Source: Sulfurisphaera ohwakuensis (GTDB lineage Archaea; Thermoproteota; Thermoprotei_A; Sulfolobales; Sulfolobaceae). From it: a stretch of DNA of 64,000 nucleotides. Position numbers and translations under genes: made by a program. Below are positions 10,710 to 20,693 of the stretch, piece after piece. How positions within the stretch are numbered: the stretch's first letter is position 1; every line of letters begins with the position of its first letter. The notes below the pieces were generated by a model that saw only the letters and a list, made by a program, of their open reading frames with translations, was not told the DNA's origin and made no database searches. Where the stretch lies: NCBI RefSeq assembly GCF_009729055.1, contig NZ_CP045484.1, positions 1,171,001 to 1,235,000 on the forward strand, given 5' to 3'.

Positions 10710-11390
10710 TTACCCAAATGCTTTTCTAAAGTTTCTTTCTACAATCTTATTAACTTCTTCTTCAGAAGTCCCTTTAAGTTTAGAAATTTCTTTAATTGCT
10801 TCAACTATATGGACCGGCTCTAATAATCTGCCTTTATACTCATAACCTCCATCACTTTCTGTTAATATTATATCTAAAGGTGACTTAATAACTATATTCT
10901 GATGTTTTTTCTGAAAAGTTACTGAAGGATTTACTGTTATAAAATATCCAGCTCCTTCTATTTCTTTTAATAAATTTTCTGGGCCAGTATACCAGTGAAA
11001 GATCGCTCTTTTAACATTATGTTTTTGTAAAATATTGAAAGCCTCTTCCCATGCATCAAGGGCATGAACGTTAATAAGTTTTTTCTGGTTCGAAGCCTCT
11101 TCAGCAAAAGCCTCAAAATATTTTAATTGAATGGATTTATCAGCCTTAGCATATCTATAATCTAATCCTACTTCCCCAATAAAATCAGCCTTTTTTACTA
11201 ACTCTAAAACCTTATTTAAATTCTCTTCATGAACCCTCCATGGATGTATTCCAATACCAGCCAAAATATCTGGAGATTTTAAGGAAAGAGTTTCTATAGA
11301 TGTAGAATAATCCATCGAAACCGCTGCTATTATGAAGTTTTCATATTTTTTCTTTAAATAAGAATAATGACAATGAGCATCGTAATACAT
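10710..11390 (-). CDS. TatD-family metal-dependent hydrolase
   Basis: Predicted TIM-barrel metallohydrolase of the TatD/amidohydrolase superfamily; TatD relatives are DNases, but the substrate here is unknown. Metal ligands are recognisable: DAHCH (H6, H8) at the N-terminus, GEVGLDYR (E73), NVHAL (H109), FHWYTG (H132) and the late Asp in LTESDGG (D180). I prefer the ATG at 11390 (MYYDAHCHYS) over the in-frame ATG at 11426, because it places the HxH motif at the usual distance from the N-terminus and avoids overlap with the neighbouring gene. The product has 226 residues. A second, more diverged hydrolase of this kind lies at 15778. Confidence 0.85.
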   Translation of the reverse strand: MYYDAHCHYSYLKKKYENFIIAAVSMDYSTSIETLSLKSPDILAGIGIHPWRVHEENLNKVLELVKKADFIGEVGLDYRYAKADKSIQLKYFEAFAEEASNQKKLINVHALDAWEEAFNILQKHNVKRAIFHWYTGPENLLKEIEGAGYFITVNPSVTFQKKHQNIVIKSPLDIILTESDGGYEYKGRLLEPVHIVEAIKEISKLKGTSEEEVNKIVERNFRKAFG

Positions 11391-11412
11391 ATAAAAAAGA
11401 AAAAGATATGAC

Positions 11413-11823
11413 TTAATAAATTTCATTCACACTTATGTTTATCTTACCATAGAAATTATAAAACTCTAATTCCAATTTACCACCACCAATAAAGTGTTTG
11501 GAGATGTCAGTACCAGAATATGCTATAATCAGAGTAGAATTGTCATACACTTTTACATTAAAAGGAGTGTCTGACTTAATAGTTAGGCTAATATTTCCAG
11601 AGCCTGGAAGATTAATAGGATATATATATGTACCAGAAGAATTTGCATAAACACCTATAGCAGAGGAATAGTTAAAGTAGTGTGTAACGTGGGTCATAGT
11701 AGTTGTATCTACATATTTTGCATTTGAGGATTGATTTGAAATTATATAATGATTAAAATAGTATTCGTATCCTATGACCGCTATTAAGATTAGAAAAGTA
11801 GCTATGAGGATCTTGCCTAACAT
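11413..11823 (-). CDS. Small membrane-anchored extracytoplasmic protein, function unknown
   Basis: With the ATG at 11823 the product is 136 residues: a single N-terminal hydrophobic helix (LGKILIATFLILIAVIGYEY) followed by a beta-rich domain with several N-x-S/T sequons (NYSS, NSSG, NISL), consistent with an outside-facing glycosylated domain. A longer frame from 11898 would put 25 residues before the helix and overlap the upstream MFS gene, so it is less likely. I do not recognise the family. It is co-directional with the MFS gene upstream (about 40 bp gap). Confidence 0.65.
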   Translation of the reverse strand: MLGKILIATFLILIAVIGYEYYFNHYIISNQSSNAKYVDTTTMTHVTHYFNYSSAIGVYANSSGTYIYPINLPGSGNISLTIKSDTPFNVKVYDNSTLIIAYSGTDISKHFIGGGKLELEFYNFYGKINISVNEIY

Positions 11824-11863
11824 ATTTTCTAACTGAAAAGAGGTGAATTTATAAAATCGAGAA

Positions 11864-13042
<1,179 letters not shown>

Positions 13043-13497
13043 ATATAAATAGTAATATAAATGGGTTTAAACTTCTGTTTTAATAAAAAGAATAAGAATA
13101 TTTAAATTTTGTATTATCAAATAAGTAATTATAATATTGGATTAAGCGAGCAAATTACTCATAACGCAGCCACTATGTTATATTTCCGCAAGTTTTAACA
13201 TATATGGATACGTTATTAAATGCGTGTACATCGATCATATCTATAATAGACCTTTTCCCTTTTCTTCAATTTTCTAAAATGTATTAAGACTTAGATGATA
13301 TAATAAATATATAGACCTTTTTGCTTACTATGATGGTAATTTAAAAATTATTAACGTTATAATACGAATAGTTTCGGACAACTCTCTCTAATCTACTTAT
13401 AATTAATCTGAGGGAAGGTTCTAATATAAAGATTTACGTAATATAGGGTATAGAGAATATATTAATAGACCTCAGAGTGTAATATTGGTGGCTTACA
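13043..13497. other. AT-rich intergenic region with promoter-like sequence
   Basis: No supported gene. The phrase ATAGACCT recurs three times (about 13246, 13311 and 13464). A TATA-like GAATATATTAA at about 13456-13466 is correctly placed to drive the zinc-ribbon frame that follows, with a leader of only about 10 nt. Confidence 0.4.
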
Positions 13498-13707
13498 ATT
13501 CCCATAAAATACATTTGTAGAAATTGTGGTTATGTTTTGTATAAATTTGAAAAGGTAGGACAAGATTTTTATGGAGTAAGAACCCCCTCGGAAATTAAAA
13601 TAATATTTGGCGGTAAGTGTCCAAAATGTGGTCATGAATTATCTACTCCTAAACTAGAAGATATACATATAAAAGTTAAAAATAAGATCAAACCAGTAAT
13701 AGAATGA
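13498..13707 (+). CDS. Small zinc-ribbon protein with an apparent ATT start
   Basis: A 69-residue frame shows two clean zinc knuckles, C7-x2-C10 (YICRNCGY) and C41-x2-C44 (GKCPKCGHE), separated by a 30-residue segment, followed by a basic C-terminus. The coding pattern is convincing, but no ATG, GTG or TTG lies in frame between the upstream stop at 13479-13481 and the first cysteines. The ATT at 13498 would start (M)PIKYICRNCG, and a TATA-like box about 35 bp upstream fits near-leaderless initiation there. Either a rare ATT start is used or the start codon has mutated. Function unknown; a nucleic-acid-binding or metal-binding role is only inferred. Confidence 0.6.
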   Translation: MPIKYICRNCGYVLYKFEKVGQDFYGVRTPSEIKIIFGGKCPKCGHELSTPKLEDIHIKVKNKIKPVIE

Positions 13708-14193
13708 ATCAAGATAATAAAGTTTTAAATAAAAGAGCTTCTTTTCTACTAATATTAATAAGTTATAATTTATCAAAATGGAAATATTTAAATAAGGTAA
13801 ATTAGAAATTTTCGTTAGGACAATAGTAATCACAACAATAATTATAAAGATATAGAACTATAAGAATTTTTAATTTCCTCTATATTACTACTAACTAATG
13901 CACACATCATTAACCTAAAGCAAGTGGGATAAGGCTTGCATAAGACGTAGTATAAAAGTATAAGATACTTTTTTAAAACTTTCTCCGACAATTTTTTTCA
14001 TGCTCAACTATAATTTCTTAGAAATATAATTTTTTAACATAAATAGTTACAATTGTGCAATTTTTCATTAAGCGCTATCTTAAACTAAAGGGAAAGAAAA
14101 TTGTGATAAAAGCTTTAAATAAGCATGTATAAAGTATTACTTGATTTATCTTAAGTAAGTTTAATATTGCTGTATAAGTATAGTTTATTGATA
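13708..14193. other. AT-rich intergenic region, no gene seen
   Basis: About 490 bp with stops in all frames. A TATA-like TTTAAATA at about 14114-14121 precedes the winged-helix gene by about 75 bp. Nothing else could be supported. Confidence 0.4.
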
Positions 14194-14655
14194 ATGACTA
14201 TTATTGTTAGAAAGACTCATGAGAAGGATGGGAAGAGGATTTATATTAGAGTTGGTGAGAGTCCTCCGGCTGTAAAGGATGGTAAGATAAAGGATGGGGC
14301 GTTCTTTATAGTTGTTGGTGATGATGAAGGAGAGAAGAAGATAAGATTAACTGATCAAGAAGCATTAGATATAGCTCAAAGAATACTAACAATTTACCAA
14401 ATGCATATAAGGATTTATAGGAAATTAGACAAAAAAACTTATCAAGAATATAAGCACAGAATGGAAAGCCAAACTATCGATGAAAGATTAGAAAATGAAA
14501 TAATAAGATACCTCATCAAATCTGGTGGCGAAGCAACAGTTGAAGAAATAAGAGATCTACTAAGTGTTAAACACGCAGACTACCTTCATACAATGGAAAG
14601 AAACGGATTAATAATAATTGATGGAAATAAAGTCATACTAAACATGAAAAAATAA
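14194..14655 (+). CDS. Hypothetical protein with C-terminal winged-helix-like domain
   Basis: A 153-residue soluble protein. Residues 1-60 form a beta-rich N-terminal part (TIIVRKTHEKDGKRIYIRVG, then DGAFFIVVGDDEGEKKIRLT), followed by a helical stretch, and the last 50 residues (ENEIIRYLIKSGGEATVEEI…, MERNGLIIIDGNKVIL) look like a winged helix. The frame can be extended nine codons upstream to a TTG, but the ATG at 14194 is favoured. I do not recognise a named family; a DNA-binding role is inferred from the C-terminal domain only. Codon use is more G-rich at the 5' end than in its neighbours. Confidence 0.7.
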   Translation: MTIIVRKTHEKDGKRIYIRVGESPPAVKDGKIKDGAFFIVVGDDEGEKKIRLTDQEALDIAQRILTIYQMHIRIYRKLDKKTYQEYKHRMESQTIDERLENEIIRYLIKSGGEATVEEIRDLLSVKHADYLHTMERNGLIIIDGNKVILNMKK

Positions 14656-14800
14656 TCATTATTATAATATTTATACTAACTGAAAATATAGATATACTAT
14701 CTTATTAGGTTAATTTAGCTACGCTTACTTAACGTAAATACTTATAGTTTGCTCAATTTTCTTAGGTGCTAATATTGTTAAACTCTTTTAAATTCTAAAA

Positions 14801-14823
14801 TCAAGCGTTAAGTTGAAAATAAG
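14801..14823 (+). repeat. Dispersed intergenic motif, copy 1
   Basis: TCAAGCGTTAAGTTGAAAA lies about 90 bp upstream of the gene at 14913. Close relatives occur in two other intergenic regions, 41688-41709 (plus) and 45149-45170 (minus), sharing the consensus TCAARCGTYAARTTGAAA. The role is unknown. Confidence 0.4.
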
Positions 14824-14912
14824 ATTACCATTAGCTTAGATAAATTTCAATTGACCCACAAAAAAGAGTGTAGAGGAAATTTTATAAAAGTGAAATTATA
14901 CTAGCTTTTAAA

Positions 14913-15359
14913 ATGAAAGTTATTAAATATGATGTGAAGGTCAAGGTTGAGACTAAAGACCCTAAAAGAGAATTTGTAAAATTACATGGATTACTAATTG
15001 GGCGATTTACAAAAGATGAGAGAAAATATAAGGAGCAAGTTAATAACATACTTCAAGGTAAGGCAAAATCATTAGAAATTAATGGTATAAAAGCGAGTAT
15101 AAATGAAAACGTATTAGAAGTAGAAGGTATTAAATTTAGGAAATTAATAAATGTAAGAAAATTTATTGATGAAACAACCAAAAAATATGAAATGAAATGT
15201 GGACAATTAAACAAGTCAGAAAACTTATTAACGAAGCAATGTGAAGGGGAAAACATAAAGATTTACTTCGAGATTAAACCAGAAAGAATTAAACCCATAA
15301 AGAAAACTACTGAAGAAAAGAAAGAAGAAAGTAAAGAAACTCAACAAAGCAAGTCTTAA
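14913..15359 (+). CDS. Hypothetical protein, lysine-rich
   Basis: A 148-residue basic soluble protein that I do not recognise. It has alternating beta-strand-like segments (VIKYDVKVKVETKD, GIKASINENVLEVEGIKFRKL) and two cysteines at about 96 and 110, then ends in a highly charged tail rich in Lys and Glu (KKTTEEKKEESKETQQ) that is probably disordered. No membrane helix or signal peptide. It precedes a small membrane protein gene by 23 bp in the same direction, so the two are likely co-transcribed. Confidence 0.65.
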   Translation: MKVIKYDVKVKVETKDPKREFVKLHGLLIGRFTKDERKYKEQVNNILQGKAKSLEINGIKASINENVLEVEGIKFRKLINVRKFIDETTKKYEMKCGQLNKSENLLTKQCEGENIKIYFEIKPERIKPIKKTTEEKKEESKETQQSKS

Positions 15360-15382
15360 ATCTTTAGACAAAATTATATCTT

Positions 15383-15781
15383 ATGCATTTGCATATATCT
15401 CCTATAATTGCTGAAGTTATATTTTTTATAATATCATGGATAATAATTTCTATTCCAGTTTGGTTAGCTTCTAAGTTAATTTCAAGACACTCTTCATTTC
15501 CAAGAGCAATGCTTGCAGTATTAGCTGGGATAATAGTATTTGCAATTATAACAGCCATATTTTCAGCATTAGCAATAGGATTAGGAATACATTTACTATC
15601 TCCTCTCGGAATATTGTTTGGATTTATAGGAATATTAGGAGTATATAAAGCGGTTTTTGAGACTGGCTGGCTAGGAGCATTAGGAATAGCAATATTATCA
15701 ATAATTATAGCAGTTATAATTGCATTTATACTAGGACTTATAGGAATAACGATAGTAAGTTTCCATGGTATAATACCATGA
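15383..15781 (+). CDS. Small integral membrane protein
   Basis: A 132-residue, very hydrophobic protein with about four membrane helices (around 8-28, 41-65, 69-90 and 97-127) and almost no loops. No recognisable transporter motif. The ATG at 15383 is the first in frame. The stop overlaps the start of the next gene by four bases (ATGA), so the two are translationally coupled. Function unknown. Confidence 0.7.
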   Translation: MHLHISPIIAEVIFFIISWIIISIPVWLASKLISRHSSFPRAMLAVLAGIIVFAIITAIFSALAIGLGIHLLSPLGILFGFIGILGVYKAVFETGWLGALGIAILSIIIAVIIAFILGLIGITIVSFHGIIP

Positions 15782-16410
15782 GGAAAGTTATTGACTCACT
15801 AACCTTTTACGGAATAAAACTCTATAGTTATGTAAAAGACTTAAAATTAGAATATGAAGATTTTATAATAGAGAAAATAATATTAAACCCACTTTATAAA
15901 TACTCTTGCCAGTGTTGTGTTGATGGTTTTTATCAACAATATTTATGGAGTAAAGGGAGAGACTATGTAATAAGGCTAGGAATATATAATCCCAAATGTA
16001 GAGTACCACCGCAAATAGAGCTAGAAAGACAATATGATCACGAAATACACGGAATAGTGTTGAATCCTAAACACCATGGTTTTTCACTTTTAGATAAGAG
16101 ATTAGAATTTGTATATATGTTCGCAGAAGACCATGAATTACCTCTTATCATTCATTCACCAGATGAATCGGAACTGAGAAAAATCCTAGAATTCGTAAGT
16201 ACAAATATTATAATAGTTTCGAACACTGATATAAATATAAACTCTTCAAAGATATTTTACATTAGAGAAAAACCAACTAAAGAAAACGAAATTTATGGTA
16301 GTGGTAGTCCTTATACAAAAGATATAATAGAAAGCTTAAAAATAAATTCTAGTTTTTATAACCAAGAAACTTTTTACTTTTCAGCGAAAAAACTATTTAA
16401 CAAGAATTAA
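15778..16410 (+). CDS. Diverged TatD/amidohydrolase-like protein
   Basis: A 210-residue soluble protein. The segment HGIVLNPKHHGFSLLDKRL followed by FAEDHELPLIIHSPDE resembles the central strands of amidohydrolase-like TIM barrels, including a His at the end of a buried strand, and the ending GSGSPYTKDIIESL resembles a barrel C-terminus. The N-terminal HxH motif is missing, so either the metal site is altered or the enzyme is inactive. An SCQCC cluster near residue 43 is unusual. It is coupled to the membrane protein gene upstream and its last 18 bp overlap treY on the other strand. The family assignment is tentative. Confidence 0.5.
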   Translation: MRKVIDSLTFYGIKLYSYVKDLKLEYEDFIIEKIILNPLYKYSCQCCVDGFYQQYLWSKGRDYVIRLGIYNPKCRVPPQIELERQYDHEIHGIVLNPKHHGFSLLDKRLEFVYMFAEDHELPLIIHSPDESELRKILEFVSTNIIIVSNTDININSSKIFYIREKPTKENEIYGSGSPYTKDIIESLKINSSFYNQETFYFSAKKLFNKN

Positions 16411-18507
16411 AGGTAATTTATCAACTTTCACTCTACCTCTTACAGTCTCATCAGTAATTACATCAGTATATTCACCATCTATCTCGATATCATAATCTCT
16501 ATTTAAAGTCTTAACAATAACTAGAACTTTATCTCCTCGCATGAAACCACATAATCCCTTGTGTAGCTTTAAAGGCTTATATTCGCTATTGATAAAGAAA
16601 TCTTTCATACTTTTCCTTAGATTTAGAAGAACCTTAGTGACATAGGCCTTTATCTTACCATTATTAAACAACCCCTCCTCGTATCTCTTTGGAAGTTCAG
16701 AAAAAACTACTGGCCTTCTATTATCTGGGTCGGTTAATAGGTATCTAAAATTCTCTAAACCCTGATAAAAATCAGCAATACCTGGAGATGTTATTTTTAA
16801 AGCAACTAAAGAAAGAGATTTAACTTTACCCATCTTATCAATTTTACTTTCAAATTCAAGAAAACTTTCCATGAATTTCTCATTATTAAACATTTTATCA
16901 ATTAGATAAGTCATCTTCTTTTCATACTCAGTATTTACATTTACCCAATCTGTATGAACTTTAGCCTCTCTTAAAGCCTTAATCATATGAGCCTTTAGCC
17001 TCTCCTTATATTCATTATTAAACCCATCAAAACTACCTACAATAGTCTGATAAAGTCTATATTCATCGTTTTTATCAATATTGGGGTTAAGAATATTATG
17101 CCATTCATTAACCTTCTTAGCCCATTCATCTGGTATCTCTGAGATAGCACTAATTCTCATCCTAACATCTTCACTAAACTTCGTATCATGAGTAGAAGTA
17201 GCATTAAACGATAAAGTACCGACTCTTTTTAGATTAAACTCATGAAACTTATCACAAGAAATTGAGTAATAATGTAAATCGCTACTAACCTCGTTTAAAG
17301 AAATTAGCCTATTATATATAAAGAGAACCGTATCTTCGTATGCTTTAGCGAAAACTGCAGGCATGTATTGTTGTAATTTCATAAAAGCAGTAACATTCTT
17401 CTTCATACTTTCATAAACTTTTTGACTACAGTTCCTTATTATCTCTTCATCTCGAAAATCATTCTCAGTTATATAAGTCCTATATACTTTTAAACACGAG
17501 AGAAATTCTTTAATCTCTTCATAATCCACGCCCAGCATCTTAGAAATTCTTTCAATATCATGCTTGAATAATGCATCAATTATCTTCTTTTTAGTTTCTT
17601 TCACGAGTTTATCTAAATCTATATTTAATATGTTCTTATATATCACCGTCATTTTATCTTCATTATCAGTAAAAAGAAGATTAGAATAATTTAGAAAATC
17701 ATAACCCGTAGTACCATCAATAAAATCCCATCTTAACTTCTCATCTACAGATAAAATTTTTTCTATAAAAATATATTTATTTCCTATTTTATTCTTTAAT
17801 CGCCTTAAATATTCCTCTGGTTTAAATAAACCGTCTATATGATCAATCCTATATCCGTCTACTTCAAAAGAAAGAATTTTCAAATGAGAATCTTCAAAAA
17901 CCCACTCAAGCTCTTGTCTAACAGCAATTAATTCATTTACAGCAAAAAATCTCCTATAACTAGGATAATCCCTCCAATCAACAAGTTCATAATATTGAAC
18001 CTTCAATAACTTCTCAATATCATTAAGATACTTCTTTCCCTCATCATTTATAGGAAAAAGATTTCCATAGTAATCTAAGTAAGGCTCATCATTAACATAA
18101 GTTATCTTAAAATTCCTATCTCCAAGAGTTGGAATCCTTATCTTTTCCTCTTCCTCATAGAAATCGAAATAATTATAATATCTACTATTCCTCCCCTTCT
18201 TTAATACATCCATTAATCTCCAATTAGTATGATGAACAGCCATATGATTTGGTACGATATCTTGTATAATTCCTAAACCTTTACTTTTAGCTTCATCAAT
18301 TAATCTTATATACTCCTCTTCCCCACCGAGTTCATCGTTAATGGCACTATAATCTACAACGTCATATCCATGAGTACTTCCTGGCCTAGCCTTTAAGACT
18401 GGTGATAAATAAAGATGAGTAACTCCAAGTTCAACAAAATAATCAAGTTTATTTCTAATTTCGGAAAACTTCATCGGTTGAAGCCTATAGGTTGAAAGTA
18501 ACATCAT
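16393..18507 (-). CDS. treY: Maltooligosyl trehalose synthase
   Basis: GH13 enzyme that isomerises the reducing-end alpha-1,4 bond of maltooligosaccharides to the alpha,alpha-1,1 bond of trehalose. Signature regions are clear: STYRLQP at the N-terminus, LYLSPVLKARPGSTHGYDV, DIVPNHM, the nucleophile motif DGYRIDHIDGL (D223 counted from the upstream TTG), the acid Glu in FIEKIL (E250) and TSTHDTKFSEDVR. About 704 residues, normal for the family. The frame also opens with a TTG at 18510, but the ATG at 18507 (ATGATG, overlapping the treX stop by one base as TGATG) is more likely. It is the last gene of the treZ-treX-treY run. Confidence 0.96.
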   Translation of the reverse strand: MMLLSTYRLQPMKFSEIRNKLDYFVELGVTHLYLSPVLKARPGSTHGYDVVDYSAINDELGGEEEYIRLIDEAKSKGLGIIQDIVPNHMAVHHTNWRLMDVLKKGRNSRYYNYFDFYEEEEKIRIPTLGDRNFKITYVNDEPYLDYYGNLFPINDEGKKYLNDIEKLLKVQYYELVDWRDYPSYRRFFAVNELIAVRQELEWVFEDSHLKILSFEVDGYRIDHIDGLFKPEEYLRRLKNKIGNKYIFIEKILSVDEKLRWDFIDGTTGYDFLNYSNLLFTDNEDKMTVIYKNILNIDLDKLVKETKKKIIDALFKHDIERISKMLGVDYEEIKEFLSCLKVYRTYITENDFRDEEIIRNCSQKVYESMKKNVTAFMKLQQYMPAVFAKAYEDTVLFIYNRLISLNEVSSDLHYYSISCDKFHEFNLKRVGTLSFNATSTHDTKFSEDVRMRISAISEIPDEWAKKVNEWHNILNPNIDKNDEYRLYQTIVGSFDGFNNEYKERLKAHMIKALREAKVHTDWVNVNTEYEKKMTYLIDKMFNNEKFMESFLEFESKIDKMGKVKSLSLVALKITSPGIADFYQGLENFRYLLTDPDNRRPVVFSELPKRYEEGLFNNGKIKAYVTKVLLNLRKSMKDFFINSEYKPLKLHKGLCGFMRGDKVLVIVKTLNRDYDIEIDGEYTDVITDETVRGRVKVDKLPLILVK

Positions 18508-20657
18508 CAATATTCAATCCTCCTATATACCATTGCAGTCCTTCCCTCAATTTCTAATTCTTTACCACCATCAACAACCTTCTCATCATCACTAAGCTCT
18601 CTTAAATGTGAAGAAACAACTAAACTCCATTTACCATGAGGGAATTTAAACTTGATATTATTTGGTGAACCATTAAGGATAATTAAGAAAGAATCGTCAG
18701 CTATTCTTTCACCCCTATCATTCACCTCATCAATAACACTACCTTCTAAAATATACGCAATAAAATTGGTTGGCGATTTCCAGGTTTGTTCATCAGCTTC
18801 GCTTCCGTCTAGTTTTAGAAAAGTAACATCCTTTAATGGCATACCGTGTAATTTCTTACCTTGAAAGTATCTTTCTCTTCTAAATATTGGATGAGCTCTA
18901 TAGAAATAAATCATACTCCTAACAAAATCATGAAACCTCTGTTTCCTTTCATCAAGATTCCAATTAAACCAGCTTATCTCATTATCTTGGCAAAAAGCAT
19001 TATTATTACCTTTTTGTGTCCTACTTAGCTCATCTCCACCTAAAATCATTGGAACACCTTGACTTACAAAAAGAGTTATAATAAAATTCCTTTTTTGCTT
19101 CTCTCTGCATTGAATAACATTAGCATCATTAGTCTCTCCCTCAACTCCACAATTCCAACTATAATTCTCGTTCATACCATCTTGATTATTAAACCCATTA
19201 GGATCATTATGCTTTTGATTATAACTAACTAAATCCTCTAAAGTAAAACCATCATGAGAAGCTATATAATTTATACTAGCGAAAGGAGTCTTATTATTTC
19301 CAGCATATAAATCTGGAGAACCCATAAGCCTACTAGCCAACTCCTCATAGGGGATCGTCTCGCCTCTCCAAAATCTCCTTATAGTATCTCTATACTTACC
19401 GTTCCATTCGGCCCATAAATATGGAAAATTACCAACCTGATATCCCCCTGGACCAACATCCCAAGGTTCCGCTATTAACTTAACTTGAGAAAGAACGGGA
19501 TCTTGCTGAATTGCAACAAAGAAAGTTGAAAGCATATTTACACTATATAATTGTCTAGCTAGGGCAGCAGCTAAATCAAACCTAAAACCGTCAACATGCA
19601 TCTCTAAAACCCAATATCTAAGACTATCCAGAACCATTTGCAATACCCTCGGATGACTCAGATTTAAGGTGTTTCCAGTTCCAGTAAAGTCTAAATAATA
19701 TCTCTTATTATCTGGAACTAACATGTAATAAGCCAAATTATCTATACCTCTGAATGAAAGAGTAGGACCTAAATGATTCCCTTCCGCAGTATGATTATAA
19801 ACAACATCAATAATTACCTCGAAGCCAGCGTTATGCAACTCATTAACCATCTCCTTAAACTCATTAACTTGTTCACCCATACAGCCAGAAGAGGAATATC
19901 TACATTCAGGTGAAAAATAATTTATGGGATTATATCCCCAGTAATTCCTTAATCCCTTCTCTACTAGAAACCTATCATCAACAAACTGCTGTACTGGCAT
20001 TAATTCAATTGTAGTTACCCCCAAATCTTTCAAATATTCGATCATCTGTTTAGAAGCAAAACCCCTATAAGTACCTCTAATATTTTCTGGCAAATCTTGT
20101 CTAAGCTTAGTAAAACCTTTAACATGAACTTCATAAATAATAGTATCCTTCAAGGGTATCTTCTTTTTCCTAAAAAAGTGATCATCATCCCACTCGAAAT
20201 AGGGATTAATAACAACACCTTTAGGAATAAATTCGTCATCTGGCCTATCATCAAAGGATAAATCCTGGTTAGGATCGCCTATTTTATAACCGAAAACAGC
20301 ATCATTCCAGTTTAATGTCCCATTTATAGCCTTAGCATAAGGATCTATTAGAACCTTATTGGGATTAAATCTTAAGCCTTGATCTGGCTTATAGGGCCCG
20401 AAAATTCTATATGCATAAAGTGTCCCAGCTCCTAATCCTGGGACAAATACATGCCAAATGTCACCAGACCTCTGCTTTACTTCGATAACCTCTTTAGGAT
20501 ATTTCTGATTAGCGGGGGAATAAATTAAAAGTTCAATTTTAGTCGCATTTTCAGAAAAGATAGAGAAGTTTATACCATCTTCATCTTCAACCCAATTAGC
20601 TCCAAGAGGATAAGGATCCCCTGGCCTTAATGGTCTATCCTTATGTGTAAAAACCAT
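18507..20657 (-). CDS. treX: Glycogen debranching enzyme TreX
   Basis: GH13 isoamylase-type debranching enzyme that hydrolyses alpha-1,6 branches of glycogen to supply linear substrate for TreY and TreZ; the Sulfolobus enzyme also has transferase activity. The 716 residues include the N-terminal carbohydrate-binding segment (PLGANWVEDEDGINFSIFSE), then the barrel with DVVYNHTAEG, the nucleophile DGFRFD (D361), the acid LIAEPWD (E397) and SHDGFT (D469). Length and order match known TreX. It starts 36 bp after treZ and its stop overlaps the treY start, so the genes are one transcript. Confidence 0.97.
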   Translation of the reverse strand: MVFTHKDRPLRPGDPYPLGANWVEDEDGINFSIFSENATKIELLIYSPANQKYPKEVIEVKQRSGDIWHVFVPGLGAGTLYAYRIFGPYKPDQGLRFNPNKVLIDPYAKAINGTLNWNDAVFGYKIGDPNQDLSFDDRPDDEFIPKGVVINPYFEWDDDHFFRKKKIPLKDTIIYEVHVKGFTKLRQDLPENIRGTYRGFASKQMIEYLKDLGVTTIELMPVQQFVDDRFLVEKGLRNYWGYNPINYFSPECRYSSSGCMGEQVNEFKEMVNELHNAGFEVIIDVVYNHTAEGNHLGPTLSFRGIDNLAYYMLVPDNKRYYLDFTGTGNTLNLSHPRVLQMVLDSLRYWVLEMHVDGFRFDLAAALARQLYSVNMLSTFFVAIQQDPVLSQVKLIAEPWDVGPGGYQVGNFPYLWAEWNGKYRDTIRRFWRGETIPYEELASRLMGSPDLYAGNNKTPFASINYIASHDGFTLEDLVSYNQKHNDPNGFNNQDGMNENYSWNCGVEGETNDANVIQCREKQKRNFIITLFVSQGVPMILGGDELSRTQKGNNNAFCQDNEISWFNWNLDERKQRFHDFVRSMIYFYRAHPIFRRERYFQGKKLHGMPLKDVTFLKLDGSEADEQTWKSPTNFIAYILEGSVIDEVNDRGERIADDSFLIILNGSPNNIKFKFPHGKWSLVVSSHLRELSDDEKVVDGGKELEIEGRTAMVYRRIEY

Positions 20658-20693
20658 AATCTAGTATTCTAAGCTCAAGATAAAAACTTGTTT

